A program made the position numbers and the translations under genes. DNA of 64,000 nt. It comes from HXMU1420-13 sp965228545. Lineage in GTDB: Bacteria; Bacteroidota; Rhodothermia; Balneolales; Balneolaceae. Where the stretch lies: positions 248,001-312,000 of the forward strand of contig OZ245822.1 in NCBI GenBank assembly GCA_965228545.1. The letters run 5' to 3'. Numbering within the stretch: the stretch's first letter is position 1; each line of letters starts with the position of its first letter. The notes under the pieces are model-generated. The model was not told where the DNA came from and did no database searches. It saw nothing but the letters and a program-made list of their open reading frames with translations. Below, in pieces: positions 25,954 through 35,179 of the stretch.

Positions 25954-27051
25954 TTACAGTTGAATTCTAGCCCCATCTTTTCTCGAAGATTCTTGTATAG
26001 CCTCGATGATTGCAATATCCCTTAAACCTTCCTCTCCCGGTACAATCGGGGTCTTTTTTTCTTTGATTGCGATTGCGTCATTATCCATTTGGCGTGCTTG
26101 TTGATGGGTAGGATTCGCAGCAAGAATAATCCCATCACTAGTAGAACCTTTCACACCCGAGTAGGCTTGAAAGGGACGAAGATTATAGCTTCCATTTTCA
26201 GTTTCAACGTCTAAGTAGTTAGAACTTTTACCAAAACTCGTTTCTCCAAAAGCAACTGCACCACTTGGAAACCACAGGGTAAATTCGGTGAATTCATCCA
26301 CTTCAGAATACATTTCTTTTCTTCGTGAGTACTGTTTTCCGGTTACTGCAATAGGCTCTTCTTGTGTTGCATACCGGGCAGCATTTAGGGGATAAACTCC
26401 CATATCGTACATAGCGCCACCACCCAATTTGGCAATGGCCCTCCAATTATCTTTTGCATGGTTGCCACGATAGCCTGCACCGGTTTTAACTGAATTAATC
26501 GCACCATATTTATTGGTTTTAGCAAACTCAATTATTTGTTGCGTATTTGGCTCGTGCTGCATTCTATAGCCGATGGTTAATTGCACATTAGATCGAGTTG
26601 CCGCCCCGATAATTCCTTGGCACTCGGTTACCGTTAAAGCCATTGGTTTTTCGCACCAAACATGTTTCCCTGCTTCCGCAGCTTTGATAGCATATTCTGC
26701 GTGCAAGCCACTGGGCAATACGATATACACAATATCAATATCATCATTATTGGCAATCTGATGCATGTTATCATAATTGTAGATATTTGCATCCGGTAAG
26801 TTATATTTTTGCTGCCAGATGGGGATTTTGGATGAGGTACCGGTTACAATTCCACGCAATTCGCAATGCTCAGTAAGCTGTAAGCCTGGAGCAAGCAATC
26901 CGTTACTGTATCTGCCAAGCCCAACCAATGCAACACCAAGTTTATTTTTTCTTTTTGGAAGTATAAGATTAGGAAAACCAAAAGATACAGCGAATGAAGC
27001 AGCAGTAAGAGACTTACTAATAAAATCTTTTCGAGATAGGGAAGAGCTCAT
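25954..27051 (-). CDS. Gfo/Idh/MocA family oxidoreductase, glucose-fructose-oxidoreductase-like, exported
   Basis: An NAD(P)-dependent sugar oxidoreductase of 365 residues. The N-terminus has SRKDF plus a hydrophobic stretch, like the Tat-type leader of periplasmic members. The Rossmann nucleotide-binding loop is GLGRYS (45-50), and the catalytic Lys is K135 in CEKPMAL. IGYRMQHEPN and GGGAMYDMGVYPLNAAR are typical of the C-terminal substrate domain. The real substrate is unknown. It converges on the nos island and appears unrelated to it. Confidence 0.85.
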   Translation of the reverse strand: MSSSLSRKDFISKSLTAASFAVSFGFPNLILPKRKNKLGVALVGLGRYSNGLLAPGLQLTEHCELRGIVTGTSSKIPIWQQKYNLPDANIYNYDNMHQIANNDDIDIVYIVLPSGLHAEYAIKAAEAGKHVWCEKPMALTVTECQGIIGAATRSNVQLTIGYRMQHEPNTQQIIEFAKTNKYGAINSVKTGAGYRGNHAKDNWRAIAKLGGGAMYDMGVYPLNAARYATQEEPIAVTGKQYSRRKEMYSEVDEFTEFTLWFPSGAVAFGETSFGKSSNYLDVETENGSYNLRPFQAYSGVKGSTSDGIILAANPTHQQARQMDNDAIAIKEKKTPIVPGEEGLRDIAIIEAIQESSRKDGARIQL

Positions 27052-27148
27052 AAATTAACCTACAATGTGCTTTGTGTACTACTAAAAAATTTTGATTGCG
27101 CACTATCAAAATAAAACATTGGTTTGTTTACTACTTGAGATGTTTTAG

Positions 27149-28588
27149 TCATGTCATGTCCAATGCACTAACAAAAACCGGATGTGCCCTGATTTTTTTC
27201 CAATTCTCTAGGTCTTCATTTACTGCTTTTGCATTTTCTTCATCGGTTTCATCGGTTTCATCGGTTTCATCGGTTTCATCGGTTTCATCGGTTTCATCGG
27301 TTTCATCGGTTTCATCGGTTTTTTTGGTTTGTTCGGCATTTTTCGCCTCCTCTTCTTGCACTAAACTAGGTTCCTCAGCACCTTCCTCACCCGAATCACC
27401 CGAATCACCCGAATCACCCGAATCACCCGAATCACCCGAATCACCCGAATCACCCGAATCACCCGAATCACCCGAATCACCCGAATCACCCGAATCACCC
27501 GAATCACCCGAATCACCCGGAGGCTCACTTAAATCCATGTTGATTGTTCTCACCATCAAATCGGCATATACCGAACCAATTATCGAGTGTAAAAACCCCA
27601 GCTGTGCGCTTGCTTTAAGATTGGTAATTAACTTCGAATGAGTGTCACCCCAAATCATTCCTACATTAATGCCAAAAATAGAGCAGCAGTGCGACATCAA
27701 TTCCGGAATTAAATACTCTTTTCCTTTTTGATGCCATGCGTAATCAAAGGCGAGAAATTTGAATGAATTTGGCTCAAATAAGCGATTAGTAAATGGGAGA
27801 TAGGGCAAAAAATCGCGCATCAACCACCCCTCAAAACCCGGATAAGCTACTAATTGCCAATGAACCGGAATTGCACGTATACCTCCTAGAATTTCTCCTT
27901 TATCCTGATAAATTATATAGAATCCGGAATTAAAAATTCGGTCTTCGAAGTAAAAGGAATAGTCTTTATAAAATTCCTTGAGTTGCTTTTTGATTTCATC
28001 CTGCGCATTCAATCCTGCATTTTGTATGTTCTTATTTTGTTTGGGATTAAATCGGCTAAAAATTAGTGTTTCAACTTTACGTATGGGTTTAAATCCCATC
28101 GATAAGCACAGATTGCGAGAATTCGAATTCGCAGATTCAACATAGGCATAAAAAGCTCCTTTCATATCTTTTTCATGAAAGGGAGCCTCGAAGTGATGAG
28201 TAATTTCATTGCCAATTAGCTCGCGTAATCTTCCTTTTTTAGAATCAGGTGGGGTTCGTTTGTTACTTTCGCTACCAGTTTTACGTTTAAATTGTCGAGC
28301 AATGGAAAGATATCGAACGTACAATGTGTTCATATAATCATCGCCATGCCACACCGGTCGGCGAGCCATACCAACGGTGCCCAGCACGCGTTGCGCCTTT
28401 AGAATTTCGATAAACTGAAGGTTTGCCTGTGTTCGCATTCTATCGGCAATATCACGCTGGCGATATTGCAATTTACCTTCGGTACCAAATACGGTATTCT
28501 TTAATAAGTGTGCGATACGGGGTGAACCATGTTTGCTTACTTTAACTTGTAAGCCGGAGGGAACCGATTGCGATTTATATGATTTCAT
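27149..28588 (-). CDS. Acetyltransferase-like protein with two tandem tripeptide repeats in its tail (function unknown)
   Basis: A 479-residue cytosolic protein. Residues about 60-190 and 220-345 look like two N-acetyltransferase-type folds; AYVESANSNSRNLCLSMGFKPI is the usual GNAT pattern for the acceptor-proximal strand-helix. After residue 355 comes PPG followed by 14 copies of Asp-Ser-Gly, an acidic linker, nine copies of Thr-Asp-Glu and a 24-residue end. The tail is strongly acidic and probably disordered. Both repeats are 9-bp units, so gain or loss of copies would keep the frame. No family is recognised with confidence. Confidence 0.55.
   Translation of the reverse strand: MKSYKSQSVPSGLQVKVSKHGSPRIAHLLKNTVFGTEGKLQYRQRDIADRMRTQANLQFIEILKAQRVLGTVGMARRPVWHGDDYMNTLYVRYLSIARQFKRKTGSESNKRTPPDSKKGRLRELIGNEITHHFEAPFHEKDMKGAFYAYVESANSNSRNLCLSMGFKPIRKVETLIFSRFNPKQNKNIQNAGLNAQDEIKKQLKEFYKDYSFYFEDRIFNSGFYIIYQDKGEILGGIRAIPVHWQLVAYPGFEGWLMRDFLPYLPFTNRLFEPNSFKFLAFDYAWHQKGKEYLIPELMSHCCSIFGINVGMIWGDTHSKLITNLKASAQLGFLHSIIGSVYADLMVRTINMDLSEPPGDSGDSGDSGDSGDSGDSGDSGDSGDSGDSGDSGDSGDSGDSGEEGAEEPSLVQEEEAKNAEQTKKTDETDETDETDETDETDETDETDETDEENAKAVNEDLENWKKIRAHPVFVSALDMT
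27241..27321. repeat. Tandem repeat, nine copies of a 9-bp unit (encodes Thr-Asp-Glu)
   Basis: CATCGGTTT is repeated nine times without a change. On the coding (minus) strand this gives a Thr-Asp-Glu run in the gene at 27149-28588. Confidence 0.95.
27389..27514. repeat. Tandem repeat, 14 copies of a 9-bp unit (encodes Asp-Ser-Gly)
   Basis: ACCCGAATC is repeated 14 times with no mismatch. On the minus strand it codes for Asp-Ser-Gly. The unit differs from the repeat 67 bases away, so the two arose separately. Confidence 0.95.
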
Positions 28589-28665
28589 AACTCAAAAATA
28601 GAGCAAACTTTATTGCAATTAAACATTATCTACTAAACATTTAGTTTTTGCATTACCTTAAGCGT

Positions 28666-31542
28666 ATGAAATTTTATGCCATTCTGATAATTCTTATCGT
28701 TTTGGGGTTTGATAGCCTTTTTGCTCAAACTTATCCCTTTCGCACGTATTCTATCGAAGAAGGATTAAGCGAGTCGGTGGTGCACGATATCATTCAAGAT
28801 TCAGACGGTTATATGTGGATGGCTACCGGCTTTGGCTTGAATAAATTTGATGGCTTAGAGTTTAAATATTTTTATGAAGAAGATGGCTTATTAAGTTCCC
28901 AAACCGAAACGGTGTATGAAGCCTCGGATGGGAAAATTTGGGTAGGTACTCTTAATGGAGCTCAATACATAGTAGAAGATAGTGTGTATAACGATCCAAA
29001 CCTTGAAAGCCTGAATGTGCAAACGGTAATCAATATTTATGAAGATTCGGAAGGTGGTTTGTGGTTTGCAACCGAATCAAATGGCGTTTGGCATTACATC
29101 AACAATCAAATTGAAATTTATACCATAAATAACGGACTTGCAGGCAACCAAGTTAGAGACATAACTGAGACCGCAGATGGAGCAATTTGGTTTGCCACCC
29201 GAGATGGGCTAACTCAGCTTAAGAATGGAAATTTCACATCCTATTATACCCAAGATGGCTTACCCGAAAATAGAATTCGAGATTTAGAGCCGGACCCTCG
29301 CAATACAAATGTACTCTGGATTGCAACTCGTAACGGGTTAAGCCGCTACGATGGAATTTCATTTACAAACTATTCGGAGGAGGATGGACTGATAAATGCG
29401 AGAATTCGTGATCTAACCTGGCAAGAAAATGGAGATTTGTGGCTCGCAACAGAAGCCGGGGTAAGTAGATTCAGAGAAGGATCTTTTTTCAATCTTACTA
29501 GCGAAGAAGGGCTAAACGCAGAAATTGTGTACTCCGCAATTACCGATCGTGAGGGGAATATTTGGTTCGGAACCTTTGGTGGTGGCGCCAGCTTATTTTT
29601 GGGTTCCTATTTCGAAAATTATGATACCGACTCTGGACTTTCCAATAATCTAGTTACTTCGATAACAGAAGATGCAAATGGAACCTTATGGATTGGTACG
29701 TATGGCGGAGGTCTGATTTCGAGTAGTGAGGAAGGATTTGGGTATTTATATATTCAACATGGCTTACCGGATAATAGGGTTTATACATTATTCACCGACT
29801 CAAAACAGAGAACTTGGATAGGAATGCGTGATGGACTGTCGTATATGGTAAATGGAAGTCTCATTAATCTGGATGAGGATGAATTTCCGTTTAGGAAAGT
29901 TCGGGGTATAACGGAATCAGCAACCGGCGATTATTGGATAAGTACCTACGATGATGGGCTTATTCGTTGGTATGAAAGCGGATATACGCAGTATACCACA
30001 GAACAAGGATTACCTGATAACACCGTGTTAGCTACAGTAGAAGCTGATGATGGATCTGTTTGGGTTGCTACCTACGGTGGAGTTGCACGTTTGAATGGCA
30101 CGGAGATTGATGTTTTTGGAGTAAATGAAGGGGTACCCAACATTGGGGTTATGGATATTTTGAAAGATGCCGATGGAACCATCTGGATTTCTACATTTAA
30201 CGGAATTGCATGGTTTGATGGCGTTCAATTCGTAGATATCACCTTTGAAGACGGATTGCCGGGACGAGTAGGGTACTTTATAGAACAAGATAAAAACGGA
30301 ATATTCTGGATAGGTACAAATAATGGAATTGCTCGGCTGGATATCAACAAATATTATAGCTCAGAGCCCTCTATACGAGACGAAGCGATTCAAATACTGC
30401 AAAGCGAACAAGGGTTGATCGCAAATGAAGCTAACCTAGGTGCAGTGTATGAAGATGCAAACCACCATTTATGGTTTGGTACGGTGGATGGGATTTCAAA
30501 ATTCTATCCCGCAGAATATCGGGGCAATCAAATACCACCACGCGCAAAAATTACCGATTTCAGAGCCTCAGGGCGTTCTTATAACAAAGAAAACCCAGTG
30601 CTTGAATATGACCGGGATTTTATTCAAATCGATTTTTCAGCCATAAATTTTACTGCTCCAAATTTAGTAACCTATCGATACCGAATGTCAAATATCGATC
30701 CCGAATGGCAATTTACCACAGAGCGTACAGCAAGATATCCGTCACTTCCTTCCGGCTCGTATAGGTTCGAAGTTCAGGCTCAAAATTCTTCCGGCGTTTG
30801 GAGTTACAATACCGCCTATGTGGAATTTGAACTTAAACCTCCATTTTGGTTTACTTGGTGGTTTCTCTGCGTTATTTTAGGCGCAATCGCAGGAATTATG
30901 TACCTATTCTATCGAAATTACCAATACATGAAAATGGTAGATATTGAACGAATGAGAGTAAGAATAGCCAGCGACCTCCACGATGATGTAGGTGCCAGTT
31001 TAACCGAAGTAGCACTGCAGTCTGATTTTCTTCAAGCAAGCAGCATGGATTCTGAATTCAAACAGTCGCTCACTCAAATTGGCCAACAATGCAGAAAAAT
31101 TGTAACTAGTTTAGATGATATCGTTTGGTCGATAGATGCACGAAACGATACATTAGGCGATTTAACCGATCGTATGCAGGATTACATTTTAAACGTTTTA
31201 GAACCCTTAAACTTCGAAGTAGCTTACAACTTTGAAGAGCTAAGAATGGAAGAGAAGATTCCTGTTCCTGTTAAAGAAAATTTATATCTGATTTTTAAAG
31301 AAGCCGTTAATAATATTGCTAAATATTCGAATGGCAATAAAGTGGATATTGGGATGCAATCGAATGGAACCTCATTCATATTTGTAATTCATGATAACGG
31401 TACAAGCGAAAAAGGCGCTAAGAAAACCGGGCAGGGTTTGCGAAATATGCAAATGCGAGCTCAACGTATGAATGGGAATGTGGAAATCACAGATCAGAAT
31501 GGTTTTCGAATTGAACTAAAAGGAAAATTAACTTTGAATTAG
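28666..31542 (+). CDS. Propeller-sensing histidine kinase (two-component regulator propeller, HisKA_3 type)
   Basis: A membrane sensor kinase of 958 residues. A signal peptide or anchor (1-20) is followed by about twelve repeats of the DGxxWxGT type (WVGTLNGAQY, WFATRDGLTQL, WIGTYGGGL and so on) forming a periplasmic two-propeller sensor (about 25-625), a Y_Y_Y domain (about 650-715), one membrane helix (about 722-742), a short coiled segment, a HisKA_3 dimerisation domain with H772 in DLHDDVGAS, and an HATPase domain with FKEAVNNIAKYS and the G-rich KTGQGLRNM. I use ATG 28666; a TTG lies 18 bases upstream. The NarL-type regulator 10 bases downstream is its likely partner. The signal is unknown. 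Confidence 0.9.
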   Translation: MKFYAILIILIVLGFDSLFAQTYPFRTYSIEEGLSESVVHDIIQDSDGYMWMATGFGLNKFDGLEFKYFYEEDGLLSSQTETVYEASDGKIWVGTLNGAQYIVEDSVYNDPNLESLNVQTVINIYEDSEGGLWFATESNGVWHYINNQIEIYTINNGLAGNQVRDITETADGAIWFATRDGLTQLKNGNFTSYYTQDGLPENRIRDLEPDPRNTNVLWIATRNGLSRYDGISFTNYSEEDGLINARIRDLTWQENGDLWLATEAGVSRFREGSFFNLTSEEGLNAEIVYSAITDREGNIWFGTFGGGASLFLGSYFENYDTDSGLSNNLVTSITEDANGTLWIGTYGGGLISSSEEGFGYLYIQHGLPDNRVYTLFTDSKQRTWIGMRDGLSYMVNGSLINLDEDEFPFRKVRGITESATGDYWISTYDDGLIRWYESGYTQYTTEQGLPDNTVLATVEADDGSVWVATYGGVARLNGTEIDVFGVNEGVPNIGVMDILKDADGTIWISTFNGIAWFDGVQFVDITFEDGLPGRVGYFIEQDKNGIFWIGTNNGIARLDINKYYSSEPSIRDEAIQILQSEQGLIANEANLGAVYEDANHHLWFGTVDGISKFYPAEYRGNQIPPRAKITDFRASGRSYNKENPVLEYDRDFIQIDFSAINFTAPNLVTYRYRMSNIDPEWQFTTERTARYPSLPSGSYRFEVQAQNSSGVWSYNTAYVEFELKPPFWFTWWFLCVILGAIAGIMYLFYRNYQYMKMVDIERMRVRIASDLHDDVGASLTEVALQSDFLQASSMDSEFKQSLTQIGQQCRKIVTSLDDIVWSIDARNDTLGDLTDRMQDYILNVLEPLNFEVAYNFEELRMEEKIPVPVKENLYLIFKEAVNNIAKYSNGNKVDIGMQSNGTSFIFVIHDNGTSEKGAKKTGQGLRNMQMRAQRMNGNVEITDQNGFRIELKGKLTLN

Positions 31543-31552
31543 CGGAATTGGA

Positions 31553-32185
31553 ATGGCAATAGTAGGAATAGTTGAAGACAACAAAAAAATCCGGGATTTA
31601 ATACAACGCTATCTGGATATGCAAGAAGAAATGCAGTGCCCGGTAGCCACCGATTCCGTTGAAGAAATGCTAGAGTTTTTAGAAGAACACCAGCACCCCG
31701 ATGTTTTACTCATGGATATTCAATTGCCGGGTATGTCGGGCATTAAAGGAATGGAGATTATAAAGTCGAAGTATCCTGATATCGATATCATTATGCTTAC
31801 AGTATACCACGATTCGCATAAGATCTTTGATTCTCTGAAAGCAGGTGCATCAGGATATCTGCTAAAGCATACCTCTTTGCCTGAGATTAAAGAGTCGATA
31901 GAAAATTTACTGAAAGGCGGCGCGCCAATGTCGCCACAAATTGCCCGAAAAGTGATCACTCATTTCAACGATCAGGCACCAAAGAAAAACGAAAACAGTA
32001 TGCTTACATCGAGAGAGCAAGATATCGTTAATGGTTTGGTTGATGGGTTAAGTTATAAGATGATTGCCGATCGGCTGGATATCTCTATTGATACAGTTCG
32101 AGCTCACATCAGGAACATCTATAAAAAATTACATGTTAACTCCAAAGCCGAAGTAATTGCAAAATCACTTCGTGGTGAAATATAG
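31553..32185 (+). CDS. NarL/FixJ-type response regulator, partner of the upstream kinase
   Basis: A 210-residue two-domain regulator. The receiver domain (1-120) has the acidic pair E8-D9, the phosphoacceptor D55 in LMDIQLPG, and the conserved T and K positions in MLTVYH and LLKHT. The LuxR-type helix-turn-helix is at about 145-208, with LTSREQDIVNGLVDGLSYKMIA and DTVRAHIRNIYKKL. Spacing from the kinase stop is 10 bases. Targets are unknown; the surface-protein genes immediately downstream are candidates because only 84 bases separate them. Confidence 0.93.
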   Translation: MAIVGIVEDNKKIRDLIQRYLDMQEEMQCPVATDSVEEMLEFLEEHQHPDVLLMDIQLPGMSGIKGMEIIKSKYPDIDIIMLTVYHDSHKIFDSLKAGASGYLLKHTSLPEIKESIENLLKGGAPMSPQIARKVITHFNDQAPKKNENSMLTSREQDIVNGLVDGLSYKMIADRLDISIDTVRAHIRNIYKKLHVNSKAEVIAKSLRGEI

Positions 32186-32269
32186 ATTGCTAACATTTTC
32201 ATGTGATAACAATGTTAAGCATTATTAAACATCTTCATATCGAAGTTTCAAACCCAAGCGGAGTATGTG

Positions 32270-33535
32270 ATGAGTAATCGTAGATTGTTTTCAGGTTTAA
32301 GTTTAATACTTAGTTCTTTTCTCTTAACAGGTTGTTATACGCAGTTACAAAGCATGGAGTACACCGAGAGAGCCGGCAAACGTGGCATTCATAACGATTA
32401 CTACTCGTGGAATAGCGATAGTGAAGTAGCTAAGAAAAGTGAATCCGCACCTGTAAACAGTCAGTCTATTACTGCATCAGAAGTAATTGAAGAACCATCA
32501 ATGGATGTAGAAGTAGGGGAGTTCTACTATAAAGATTATGAAACTGCTGAATGGTATAAAGACAATTATGCCGACCGCATTTATTGGAACGGATATGACG
32601 AAGGTTTTGAAGATGGGTATAAAGAAGGTCGCGATGACGGCTATGATGAAGCGACATACGAGTATTGGGATGCACATTTTTATAGTCTAAGAACTTTAAT
32701 GCGTCGCAGTTACTTCCACTCATCGTTTCATTACTCTTGGAGAGGCCACTTAGCTTTTAGTTACTACCCATACTATTACTACAATTATTATTGGGATAGT
32801 TTCCGGTACCCGATTGGTGGATGGGCAATTTATGATGATCCTTTTTACAGTCCTTTCTTTTTTGGTGGATGGGGATTCCATCACCCACATTACAGAAACT
32901 ATATCGTTTTTTATAATGATTATCACCAAACCGTAAACCGCTCAAGAAGTGGGAGACATATTAGTGGACCCAGAAGTACAGGATTGGTAAGCCGTGGAAA
33001 TGGAAATAGCGATGCAACTATCAGATCTCGCGGTACAACAGGAAATACTATTCGATCTAAAACTACTGGAAGAACCCGTTCATCAGGAATTATCAGCACA
33101 GGAAGAACAGCAAACACCGACAGAACTCGCACTCGTTACACTGGTCGAACTGCTTCAACTACGGCCAGAACCAGTGGTACAATTGTTGGAACAAATCGTT
33201 CTAAAGAGGCAAGTTCTAGCGTAAAAACAAATCGTACTCGTTCCGGTTCGCAAAACGTAGGCCGTTCAAATACTGGTAGAACACGAAGTTCTGGAGTAAC
33301 AAATACATCAAGAGGAAGCCGTAGTTCAAGTGGCATACGTAGTGGATCATCCAGCACCGGAAGATCCTCAGGAGTGCGTTCTACGGGGCGATCAAGTGGT
33401 AATAATCGTTCTGTTCGAAGTTCCGGAGGAAGTAGCCGTAGTACAGGTGTAAGAAGTTCAGGTTCAAGCAACCGTAGCAGATCAAGTGGCAACAGCTCGT
33501 CAACTACGAGAAAAAAGCGCAGCGGAAATAACTAA
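32270..33535 (+). CDS. Surface lipoprotein with Tyr-rich middle and long Arg/Ser/Thr/Gly-rich tail (unknown)
   Basis: A 421-residue protein; ATG 32270 is preceded by GGAG, and an in-frame GTG is one codon upstream. Lipobox LLTGC gives Cys22. Residues about 100-130 contain DEGFEDGYKEGRDDGYDEA, a repeat of G-Y/F-x-E/D steps. Residues about 150-225 are packed with Tyr, Phe and Trp. From about 225 to the end the protein is a basic, low-complexity run of Ser, Arg, Gly and Thr. No known domain is recognised. The composition suggests a disordered, DNA- or polysaccharide-binding surface tail. It is followed within 24 bases by an outer-membrane protein gene. Confidence 0.6.
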   Translation: MSNRRLFSGLSLILSSFLLTGCYTQLQSMEYTERAGKRGIHNDYYSWNSDSEVAKKSESAPVNSQSITASEVIEEPSMDVEVGEFYYKDYETAEWYKDNYADRIYWNGYDEGFEDGYKEGRDDGYDEATYEYWDAHFYSLRTLMRRSYFHSSFHYSWRGHLAFSYYPYYYYNYYWDSFRYPIGGWAIYDDPFYSPFFFGGWGFHHPHYRNYIVFYNDYHQTVNRSRSGRHISGPRSTGLVSRGNGNSDATIRSRGTTGNTIRSKTTGRTRSSGIISTGRTANTDRTRTRYTGRTASTTARTSGTIVGTNRSKEASSSVKTNRTRSGSQNVGRSNTGRTRSSGVTNTSRGSRSSSGIRSGSSSTGRSSGVRSTGRSSGNNRSVRSSGGSSRSTGVRSSGSSNRSRSSGNSSSTTRKKRSGNN

Positions 33536-33558
33536 TTCACCATTTAATCATCAGAGAA

Positions 33559-35094
33559 ATGAAAACACGGTTTTTTAGCCTTGTATTGGGCGGATTGTTT
33601 CTAACACATTCTGCTCTAGCTCAGGATGGAGCTAACCAAATTAATTATTCCACCTTAGCACAACAGTTTGTTCAAACTAATCAGAATGGGGATGCACATT
33701 CCACAATCTTGCCCTCAGTGGCTATTGCCAATGGGTTCGGTTCCTTTATCGATAACCCTGCAAGCGTAGCATTAATATCAGACACCTATTTTTCCATAGG
33801 CTACTTGTCTAATCATGCAGAAAACACCAATACTTTTAACAATGTGTCATCCACCATTGATGGGCAGCTGGGAAGATTTAGCAATATTGGCCTAATCTAC
33901 TCAGCGCCCACCAATCAGGGAAGTTTAGTTTTCGGAGGTGGATATACCGTAAATAATTCGATTAATCGTAGAAATTTACTCGCTGCACAAAACGTAAACA
34001 GCACTATCACCGATGTATTTAAGCAAAACAGCAGCACCTACAACGATATCGCCTTTGAAACCTACGCCATCGACTATGCAGATGTTGAGCAAACACAGCT
34101 TGAATCAATCTTTCGCATTGGTTTCGATCAGGGAAATTTCCCCGGTATTTATCAAGATGTTGAAGTGATACAAAAAAGTAGTATAGGTGAATTATCGTTA
34201 TTTGGGGCTACCGAATTTCAACAAAATCTTTTTATTGGTGCATCTATAGCGTTGGTAAGCGGTTCGCATAATTATTCAAGAAATTTCTTTGAGCTGGACT
34301 CAGAAAATGCATACGATGGTGATTTTCTTTTTGCTGATGATAATGGCCAAAATGGAACGGACATCCATTCTATGTTACTTACCGATGATATAAATTCAGA
34401 AGTTCTGGGCACCAGCATTCGAGTTGGGGGGCTATATAAAATACTGCCAAATTTGAACATAGGAGCTAGTTATGCATTTGCCAATAAGTTTTTTATAACC
34501 GAAGACTACTATGCACGCATTCGCACCACATTTGATGATAATTCAATTAGTGAAGACGATTTTGATGGCGATTTCACATACGAGGTGAGACGACCTTCGC
34601 AATTCAATCTTGGTTTGGCCATTGATAATATAGCTGGCTTTACTTTTTCAGGTTCGCTAGAAATGATTGATTACGGTAGTACAGAGCTAGCTTTAACTAC
34701 CGATCCCGATCTTTCTTTCGAAGAAATAAGCGCTCTTCGCGATGAAGAAACGGTTATCAATAATTCGATAAAGCAAAACTATAATCGAGTTACAAACTGG
34801 AAAGGTGGTATCAAATATGCCACTAAAAACGGCTATGAGTTACGTGCCGGTGTAGCTCTTTTACCTGGTAAAAGTAATGTCTACGATGCAGATCGTTCGA
34901 TACTATCAGGCGGGATTGGGGTTCCTTTATCTTCGAATATTTATCTGGATGTCACTTCGCAATATTCTACATGGAGAGATCGTTCAATTGTGTATGAATA
35001 TTTCGATGATGTGGCTGGTCAAGTGAGAAGCGAATCTATCTCGGAAGATATTTCACAACTTAATGTATTAGTTGGTTTTAAATTTCGATTCTGA
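33559..35094 (+). CDS. Outer-membrane beta-barrel protein, OmpP1/FadL-like
   Basis: A 511-residue exported protein with a signal peptide (1-21, ending SALAQ) and a C-terminal barrel that ends in LVGFKFRF. Near the N-terminus GFGSFIDNPASVALI matches the NPA motif of OmpP1/FadL-type transporters and PorV-like proteins of Bacteroidota; FNLGLAIDNIAGFTFSGS and ELRAGVALLPGKSN are barrel strands of that type. A hydrophobic-compound channel is the usual role in the FadL family, but the cargo here is unknown. A strong terminator follows. Confidence 0.75.
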   Translation: MKTRFFSLVLGGLFLTHSALAQDGANQINYSTLAQQFVQTNQNGDAHSTILPSVAIANGFGSFIDNPASVALISDTYFSIGYLSNHAENTNTFNNVSSTIDGQLGRFSNIGLIYSAPTNQGSLVFGGGYTVNNSINRRNLLAAQNVNSTITDVFKQNSSTYNDIAFETYAIDYADVEQTQLESIFRIGFDQGNFPGIYQDVEVIQKSSIGELSLFGATEFQQNLFIGASIALVSGSHNYSRNFFELDSENAYDGDFLFADDNGQNGTDIHSMLLTDDINSEVLGTSIRVGGLYKILPNLNIGASYAFANKFFITEDYYARIRTTFDDNSISEDDFDGDFTYEVRRPSQFNLGLAIDNIAGFTFSGSLEMIDYGSTELALTTDPDLSFEEISALRDEETVINNSIKQNYNRVTNWKGGIKYATKNGYELRAGVALLPGKSNVYDADRSILSGGIGVPLSSNIYLDVTSQYSTWRDRSIVYEYFDDVAGQVRSESISEDISQLNVLVGFKFRF

Positions 35095-35129
35095 TCATCA
35101 TAAAACCCAACTATCCTCCGTAGTTAGTT

Positions 35130-35166
35130 AAGAGGAGACTATTTGAGAGTAGTCTCCTCTTTATTT
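35130..35166. terminator. Bidirectional rho-independent terminator
   Basis: AGAGGAGACTA (35131-35141) pairs with TAGTCTCCTCT (35150-35160) and is followed by a T-rich stretch. It separates the outer-membrane protein gene from the convergent OmpA-like gene, and could serve both. Confidence 0.85.
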
Positions 35167-35179
35167 TATATAAATTGAA

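Noticed and set aside
27241..27514. Regular short repeats that might suggest a CRISPR array
   Set aside because: The units are 9 bp and adjacent without spacers, and they lie in a coding frame. No cas gene is near.
27096..27641. Open frame of 181 codons on the plus strand with long Pro-Glu-Ser and Val-Ser-Ser repeats
   Set aside because: It is the antisense shadow of the 9-bp repeats in the minus-strand gene; the repeats keep all frames open. It has no start signal and no family match.
32469..33492. Several antisense frames within the Ser/Arg-rich lipoprotein gene
   Set aside because: They result from the low-complexity sequence of the coding strand and have no start signals.
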